Shown here: positions 59,501 through 64,000 of the stretch, one piece after another
Layout: each line of letters opens with the position of its first letter
Numbering within the stretch: position 1 is the stretch's first letter
Assembly: GCA_009829735.1 (NCBI GenBank)
Contig: CM020619.1
Span: 23,027,554 to 23,091,553 of the forward strand
DNA: 64,000 nt
Direction of reading: 5' to 3'
From: Pyropia yezoensis
Taxonomy: Eukaryota; Rhodophyta; Bangiophyceae; Bangiales; Bangiaceae
Program-made: the position numbers and the translations under genes
The notes under the pieces: generated by a model
Told to the model about the DNA's origin: nothing
The model's database searches: none
What the model saw: only the letters and a program-made list of their open reading frames with translations

Positions 59501-62500
59501 ATCTGAGGCGACCGGCGACCTGGCCGCCCTTAGCCGGCGCTACGCGTCGTTGGTGGCGTCACGGGAGCACGCCGATGCAGAAGCGGCGTTGGTCTGGTCG
59601 CGCGTTGCGGCCATGGCGGTGGAGAATGCGGAAGACTTTACGCGTGTCGCATCGACGGCCGCTACGGTGGCGAGCAACGCGCGGATGGGCACCCCTGACG
59701 CGTCGATCGCGGCGGCCTGCCGGACGGCTGCCCGTCGGGGGATGGTCGGGTCCCTCCACTCGGTGGCGTCGGCGCTGGCGGCGGCACCGCCGGGCATGTT
59801 TCCGTATCGGTCTCCCCTCTACTGCCGGCTTGTGCTGATGCTGTCGGATGCGGCCAAGGTCGGGGTCATCCCCATTGACGCGTCATGGTGCTCGTCGGTT
59901 CGCGCACGGGCCGTGGGCCTGCAAGAGGATGGCACGTACGCTGTGGAAAATGCAGAGGTGCGCACCCACGCGTCGTCGGAGCGGCCGACCGACCCGATGG
60001 GCGAGTGGATTGCCGCCCGCCACCGGTCGTCGCCGAGTGTGATGAGTGGCCTGTCGGGGGGCGACGGCGACTCTTCGCATTCGTCCTACCCCAACTCGCC
60101 GTATGAGAATGACCGGTGCAGTGACACGGAATGCCAGTGCAATAGCCTGGTCGACGAGGACAAGGTGACGTGTGGTATCTCCCCCAGCGGCTGCGGTCAC
60201 CCGCACGTGCGCCTAGCGGCCGACTCGCCCCTGCCCGAGTATGGTGCTGCCGATGATGATTCGTTTGTCGATGACGAGGCGGACGTGTCGGAGCGCACCC
60301 GCGGCATCCGCCGCCGGCCCGCGTGGCAGGGCGGTCGCCCCCTGGATGAGCGCGGTGGGGCGACGACGCAGCAGGTGCTACGGCAGATGGCCGAGCTGGT
60401 CCTCGTCCATGGTGTGCCGGGCGTGTCGACGCGCGCGCCGGGCATGCCGTATGGTGGCAATGACGCGGTGGACTACGCGCCGCACGGGCAGCACCACGAG
60501 TTTGACCGTTTCTACGACCACGACGCGCCGGCCGGGGAGGACAATGACGAGCTGGCCGAGGCGGACGCTGCCGACGGCCTCCGCCGGCCAGACGTGACGG
60601 ACGAGCAGCGGCGGGAGGAGCGGGACCAGCTCTTTTCGCGCCTGTGGCGCCGGCGGTGGCAGCTTCGCGGCGGCCGGCGGCCCGACCCGTCACACGTGGG
60701 CGACGAGTTTGTAGGCGCCCTTGCCGCCGTCACGGCCGTGCTGACCGCCGCCGTGGGCACACGCCGCGCCGGCCGGGACATTGCCCGGTCTGCCCTTGCG
60801 GCCATTGCGTGTGACACCCGGGTGCGGGAGCACGTGTACCACACCCGCGCGCACGTGGGGGCGGCGTTGGAGCTGGGCCACGAGCGCCACAGGGCGGCCA
60901 TGACGGCGGCGATGGAGGCGGAGCGCCTCCGCAATGACGCGGCCAGTGCCAATCTCCACGTGCGGGACCTGTGTGAGGGAGTGGCCTTTCATTCCAAGCG
61001 GCTGATTGCGGCGGGGATGGCCAGGCGGGGGCTCCAAAACCCGCCTGCATCTCTGTCAGAGGCAGACGAGCGGCAGCTGGTGTGTGAGGCCCGCCGGTAC
61101 CTCCAGACCCGCCGGAACTTGCCTCTTGACGAAACGAGTGGGGAGCTTCACGACGACTGGGAGGCGTGGGTGCACGCCTATATGAGCTCCCCCGATGGAG
61201 GGGCGGACTGGGAGGCGATCAACTACTCTGCCGCTGTCGAGGCGGCTGCGCAGGTCGGCCGCGTCTCCCCCAAGTGCTACCCCTTTTACTATGAAGATGG
61301 GGGGGGGCCGATGCTGCCTCCCGAGGTGCTGTGGCCTGGCCACCAGCACGGCGCCGCGGCAGAGGTGGCCGACCCAGAGGCTGGTCAAGCCGACACGTCG
61401 AGTCCCCACTCGGCGCTCTCTGCCGCCTCCGAGGGCGCCACCTACCACAATGATCCGGCGGGGGTTTTCCCACCCCCGATCGTGCCCGCTGAAATGGAGG
61501 AAGGTTGCGCGCACATGACCCTGACATCCATCGAGGTCCCTGCGAAGCCGTCTACCTTGTCAAATGAGGCGACCGCGTCTCTCGCTGCGGCAGCCGTGGC
61601 AGCGGATCGTGCGGCGGACGGTCCCGTGGCCAACGGGTGGGGTACCAAGGCGCCGGTGGCCGTTGCTCCGGCCGCCTCGATAGGCAGCGGCGATGGCGAT
61701 GACGTGCGGGCTGCGATGGAGTTGGCCAAGCAGGCGGCCGCCGCGTATGCTGCGTCGACGGCCAATGGGGGCGCCGGCGCCGTGCCCGAGGCGGTGCCGT
61801 TTGCGGTGCTCATCCAGCGCGAGTCGCGCATGGGCGCCGCCGTTGGCGCGGCGATTGCGCACGACTATGAGCTGGGCCGCACCGCGGGGGTGGCCGACCT
61901 GGACGAGTATGTCAACACGCCGGCCAACTGGTCGGGCTTTCGCCGCTACGCTACCGCCGCGTACATCAAGGTGGCGGGCGTGCGGGCGGCGGCGCAGGCG
62001 GCCGTCGCCGCGCGGCAGGGCGGCAAGCCGGTCGATGCGTGGACGCTCGTGACGCCCCCACCGCCGCTGCCGCCGCCGTACGTGGAGGGCGCCGAGCGAC
62101 AGCCGTGGGTGATGGAGGTGCTGGAGGAGCAGCGCCACCGGCACGAGGCGTCCCGGGCTCACGAGCCGACAGAGCGGGTGTTCTTTGTGACCACCTCGGG
62201 TATGGAGCCGACTGCGCCTGGGCCAGGCTCGTTGAGGGGATCCCGCGGCCTGGCCGCGGCGGCCGCTGGGGCGACTGACGCGCACCTCGGTGCTCTGCCC
62301 TCCGCCGCCGCCGTTGGTCTCGACTCTGCCACCGCCGCGGCTGCCGCGTCGGCGGCCACCAATGTGGCGTCGATTGACCGGGTCCGGTCGTTGGTTCTGG
62401 AGCGCGCGCGGGCGGCCATGGACGCGCACCGCCGCTTCCAAGCAGGCGAGCCAGCCGATTCCGATGGGTCTGCTGCCGATGCCGCCACGCCGTCGCAGTC

Positions 62501-64000
62501 GCCTGCGCGGGCGGGGGCGGCTGGCAGTGGCGGCGGCGGCGGCGGCCGTGATAGTGTGGCCTCCGCCTCTCCCGCCACGGGCCTGTCCCCGACGCCAGAC
62601 GCGGAGGACCTGCCGCCGTCGCCGGCGCGCAGCGCCGACCGCACTGCCGCTGCCGACCGCAGCGCCGACCGGCCGCGCCACTCGCGCGGCAGCGGTGCCG
62701 GCCACCGGTCGTCGATGGCAGCGCCCGCGACGGACAAGGCGGCGACTGGTGGGCGTGGCGGCGCCGAGACGGGCGGCGCGCCGTCGGCGGCGGGTGCCGC
62801 CGCCGCCGCGGCTGACGGCGACGCTGACCGGGCGGGTGCCCACCCCCCCCCCGGGACGACGAGCGAGATGGACGATGCGGCGGTCGACACGGTGCTGGCT
62901 TCCGTGACGGCCACGCCCGCGACCATCCGCCGCTGGTTTGAGGGCGTCTCCCTCAATGAGGAGGACGTGGCCGCCTCGTCGCTGTCGGGCGCCGGCACCC
63001 CCGCCGCCGCCAGCCCCCGCACGGTGGCCTTGTCGGCGGCAGCGGTGCAGGCGCCGCCCATGGACGACCGGGCCATCAAGGAGCTGGGCCGCTGCCTCTC
63101 CCTCCTCCTCACCGCCATTGCCGCGTCGGCGACGCGCGGCGGGTCGGCCGCGGCGGTGGTGGCTCGCCTGGCGCGGGACGTGGAGGAGGTGGCCTCCCCA
63201 GCGCTCCGCTCCCTCCACGCCGCGGCGTTGAGCCACGCGGCGTCCACCACCTCCCACGCGGCGCTGGTGCGCGCCGGCGCGGGCGCCGCCGCCGCCGCTG
63301 CCGCCGCGTCGGGCGCGACGGGCGGCGTGGCGTCGCCGACGGCGGCGGCGCTGTCGCCATCTTCACCGGCGCCACTGGCAGCCACGGCGGGCGCGTCGTC
63401 GGCGACGGGACTGCCGTGGGCCACCCCGGCGGCCGCGGACGGTAGCACCCTTGGCGGCACCACCGCCACCCCCGTCGAGGACCCCGTCCTGACTGCGCAG
63501 CTGGTGGTGGCCCGGCGGGCGACCGAGAAGGCCACTGCCCGCGCGACCGCCCTCGAGGCGCAGGTGGCGGGCCTCCGCACCGCCCTGTCGGCGGCGACGC
63601 TGGAGCGCTCGTCGACGGGCTCCTCGGTGGCGGGTGAGGGCGCGCAGCCGCCGCCGCTGCTGGCGGCCGCCGCGGCCGCCCGGGGGGTGGGCGCCGCGGC
63701 GGCGTCGCCCGCCGCCGCCCCGCGGTCGACCGCGTCGGCGCGGTCTGTGGGGGCGGCGGGTGCCGCGGCCGCCACGGCCGCGGCGGCGGCGGCGGTGGCG
63801 GGCGCGCCGGCCTCGCGGTCGGCGCGGGGCGCCGCCGCGCCCTCGCGCAAGACCCCGCTGTCGGCGGTTGCGCCCTCCCAGGCGGGCCGCAGCGGGCCGG
63901 CGGGCAGCAGCCGCGGCCTGGGCGGCGGCCTCGGCCGCCGCCTCCGCCAGCTGCGGGCGGGCAAGGAGGCGCGCCGGGCCGGGGGGGGTGACGCGGCAGA
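56598..64000 (+). CDS. Giant unrecognised protein, N-myristoylation-type start, open at right edge
   Basis: From the ATG at 56598 the frame is open without a stop to the end of the window: at least 2467 codons, single exon so far. The start M-G-N-R-Q-S fits an N-myristoylation signal (Gly2, Ser6), suggesting membrane association. The chain alternates helical Ala/Leu/Arg-rich segments (for example around residues 170-320, 430-490, 635-780, 1350-1480 and 1690-1830) with Gly/Ser/Asp-rich disordered linkers. A Cys/His cluster at residues 1174-1203 (C-x4-C-x-C-x10-C-x6-C-x-H-x-H) could bind zinc. A tail beyond residue 1900 is Ala/Ser-rich, with a heptad-like stretch around 2290-2340. I recognise no known domain. 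Third codon positions are nearly always G or C, as in the other genes, and balanced, intact sequence over 7 kb supports real coding. A scaffold is a guess only. Confidence 0.8.
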   Translation, partial: MGNRQSTGGVADPPPASSDTSMDGEFPAASADSIRPPSATVGAPGGPAAAGGPPVLRPPTLAALRLTTRRLRSPVAAEARAAADAVSAFCKATLAVGVAQTLPAAAADAAGGGAGGGGGGPRSSGHLRSSAGLSGRRSRLRSGAGRAAAEAATTAALRKGGADGEWRSSLAAGAASVSALEAELPSLVRLLANVVELDDAAAGADGVEAVLSGMDALSGVASVASAWATADPEAAAAATAGGGGGAAKASPSVRGGRRLGVPLCRRAVPALLRRLFDADLRIATVAASALEATVRVPSVAGSTGWPAVADAALDYRHEQSPTALRQMLSRLAAAHRAATAAAAAVVGARRAAVAASLPADAAGGGTGGGGGGSSGGGGGAAQTAMTSVSAAAGTAVAPSRMSLTSRLSTTLSAVGAAGTATVTSALRERRMAACSRALITTYTVYLAMLGSATTREPAHRRAVLHAILRVLLSARPPQSPDVRRRRSGRGGGSPMSDTPLPDSRSDGGLGSPSPSSSWASSVEEGEGVTRRGRRRPRADEEDPSSAGDGGSGARRRLNVDSDTGSASARAHGDADGAVGDTSAPVDGDAAPADPDADGVGEPDVWPRPTPEDYAEVARAGVTVHSNALHTALFDVLFYRTSPGGGAGEGSQAAAVPAYRSAVGAAVPSDTILPAARCAPRAFLAATAAFYLLLHLAPWTMDRLELTAAFTHAARARFGPRRVDGGFEDHPSPPMLLAAASATQFVVALGILAPAGGVEALLAAQAEGAAAVRAARRLLSMPPLADDAVAGGAGGASTAGGLGGGRAGRVGLAAGASASAGLAAGLSADARRHRSLRTRRTLGSAAPDWSSAMSGSHGSGGGGVLGRPRRHLRVGSSGSGRIGETPSALMDDDGTADDDAASGVAATEGGTSSVWSLSSRRFRSRRSLLFGPSRSSLGHGGGGGGVGGSRAGSRVSRDGPSPSDITSLTSEATGDLAALSRRYASLVASREHADAEAALVWSRVAAMAVENAEDFTRVASTAATVASNARMGTPDASIAAACRTAARRGMVGSLHSVASALAAAPPGMFPYRSPLYCRLVLMLSDAAKVGVIPIDASWCSSVRARAVGLQEDGTYAVENAEVRTHASSERPTDPMGEWIAARHRSSPSVMSGLSGGDGDSSHSSYPNSPYENDRCSDTECQCNSLVDEDKVTCGISPSGCGHPHVRLAADSPLPEYGAADDDSFVDDEADVSERTRGIRRRPAWQGGRPLDERGGATTQQVLRQMAELVLVHGVPGVSTRAPGMPYGGNDAVDYAPHGQHHEFDRFYDHDAPAGEDNDELAEADAADGLRRPDVTDEQRREERDQLFSRLWRRRWQLRGGRRPDPSHVGDEFVGALAAVTAVLTAAVGTRRAGRDIARSALAAIACDTRVREHVYHTRAHVGAALELGHERHRAAMTAAMEAERLRNDAASANLHVRDLCEGVAFHSKRLIAAGMARRGLQNPPASLSEADERQLVCEARRYLQTRRNLPLDETSGELHDDWEAWVHAYMSSPDGGADWEAINYSAAVEAAAQVGRVSPKCYPFYYEDGGGPMLPPEVLWPGHQHGAAAEVADPEAGQADTSSPHSALSAASEGATYHNDPAGVFPPPIVPAEMEEGCAHMTLTSIEVPAKPSTLSNEATASLAAAAVAADRAADGPVANGWGTKAPVAVAPAASIGSGDGDDVRAAMELAKQAAAAYAASTANGGAGAVPEAVPFAVLIQRESRMGAAVGAAIAHDYELGRTAGVADLDEYVNTPANWSGFRRYATAAYIKVAGVRAAAQAAVAARQGGKPVDAWTLVTPPPPLPPPYVEGAERQPWVMEVLEEQRHRHEASRAHEPTERVFFVTTSGMEPTAPGPGSLRGSRGLAAAAAGATDAHLGALPSAAAVGLDSATAAAAASAATNVASIDRVRSLVLERARAAMDAHRRFQAGEPADSDGSAADAATPSQSPARAGAAGSGGGGGGRDSVASASPATGLSPTPDAEDLPPSPARSADRTAAADRSADRPRHSRGSGAGHRSSMAAPATDKAATGGRGGAETGGAPSAAGAAAAAADGDADRAGAHPPPGTTSEMDDAAVDTVLASVTATPATIRRWFEGVSLNEEDVAASSLSGAGTPAAASPRTVALSAAAVQAPPMDDRAIKELGRCLSLLLTAIAASATRGGSAAAVVARLARDVEEVASPALRSLHAAALSHAASTTSHAALVRAGAGAAAAAAAASGATGGVASPTAAALSPSSPAPLAATAGASSATGLPWATPAAADGSTLGGTTATPVEDPVLTAQLVVARRATEKATARATALEAQVAGLRTALSAATLERSSTGSSVAGEGAQPPPLLAAAAAARGVGAAAASPAAAPRSTASARSVGAAGAAAATAAAAAAVAGAPASRSARGAAAPSRKTPLSAVAPSQAGRSGPAGSSRGLGGGLGRRLRQLRAGKEARRAGGGDAA

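Noticed and set aside
61560..63964. Minus-strand frames of 565 and 601 codons opposite the giant frame
   Set aside because: They are antisense by-products of high GC3 coding; neither starts or ends at a sensible place and the plus-strand frame covers them completely.
1..64000. CRISPR arrays, prokaryotic operons, rRNA and tRNA genes
   Set aside because: I saw no regular spacer-repeat array, no rRNA sequence and no convincing tRNA cloverleaf by eye; a tRNA scan would be needed to exclude tRNAs firmly.

Overview
The window is nuclear DNA of a very GC-rich, intron-poor photosynthetic eukaryote, most likely a bangiophyte red alga of the Porphyra/Pyropia type. The evidence is actin with one short intron, an RPL13A-type cytosolic ribosomal protein, a plastid PAP/fibrillin protein, SUMO-ligase and RING-BRCT genes, Ty3/gypsy retrotransposons with a chromodomain, and mostly single-exon genes with G or C at nearly every third codon position. 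The species assignment is an inference.

Layout. (1) 1-10.4 kb is a nest of minus-strand Ty3/gypsy elements. Element 1 (1-3255, entering from the left edge) has an intact gag, an in-frame -1 slippery heptamer G GGA AAC and a protease. Its 5' LTR lies inside the 3' end of the pol gene of an older chromovirus, element 2 (3256 to about 10357), which is broken by stops and frameshifts. A solo LTR of the element 1 family, with a CACCC target duplication, sits in the gag of element 2. (2) 10.4-14.7 kb is a repeat field: tandem repeats, a hairpin-bearing satellite, two inverted copies of a 440-450 bp TIR element and a 229 bp TIR element, each flanked by TA. (3) 15.6-32.3 kb is a gene-bearing stretch: an AIM24-like protein, a FAM185A-like DUF4097 protein (convergent with the former), a secreted serine beta-lactamase-like hydrolase, a doubtful small ORF, a PAP/fibrillin plastid protein and a large RNase H-fold (DEDDy) exonuclease-like protein. 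(4) 35.5-37.1 kb is actin, two exons. (5) 38.8-46.4 kb holds a RING plus tandem-BRCT (BRCA1/BARD1-like) gene that converges on a PIAS/SIZ-type SUMO E3 ligase gene. (6) RPL13A is at 48.9-49.5 kb. (7) 49.5-56.6 kb is a desert of homopolymers and microsatellites without a supported gene. (8) From 56598 to the right edge one reading frame stays open for at least 2467 codons. It encodes an unrecognised giant protein with an N-myristoylation-type start.

The genes do not form an operon-like unit. Recurrent themes are organelle-related proteins (AIM24, FAM185A, PAP/fibrillin) and a ubiquitin/SUMO pair in convergent orientation (RING-BRCT and SP-RING). The items most worth a second look are the split RING-BRCT gene, the giant open frame with a Cys/His cluster, the frameshift signal of element 1, and the hairpin satellite and TIR elements at 10.7-14.7 kb.
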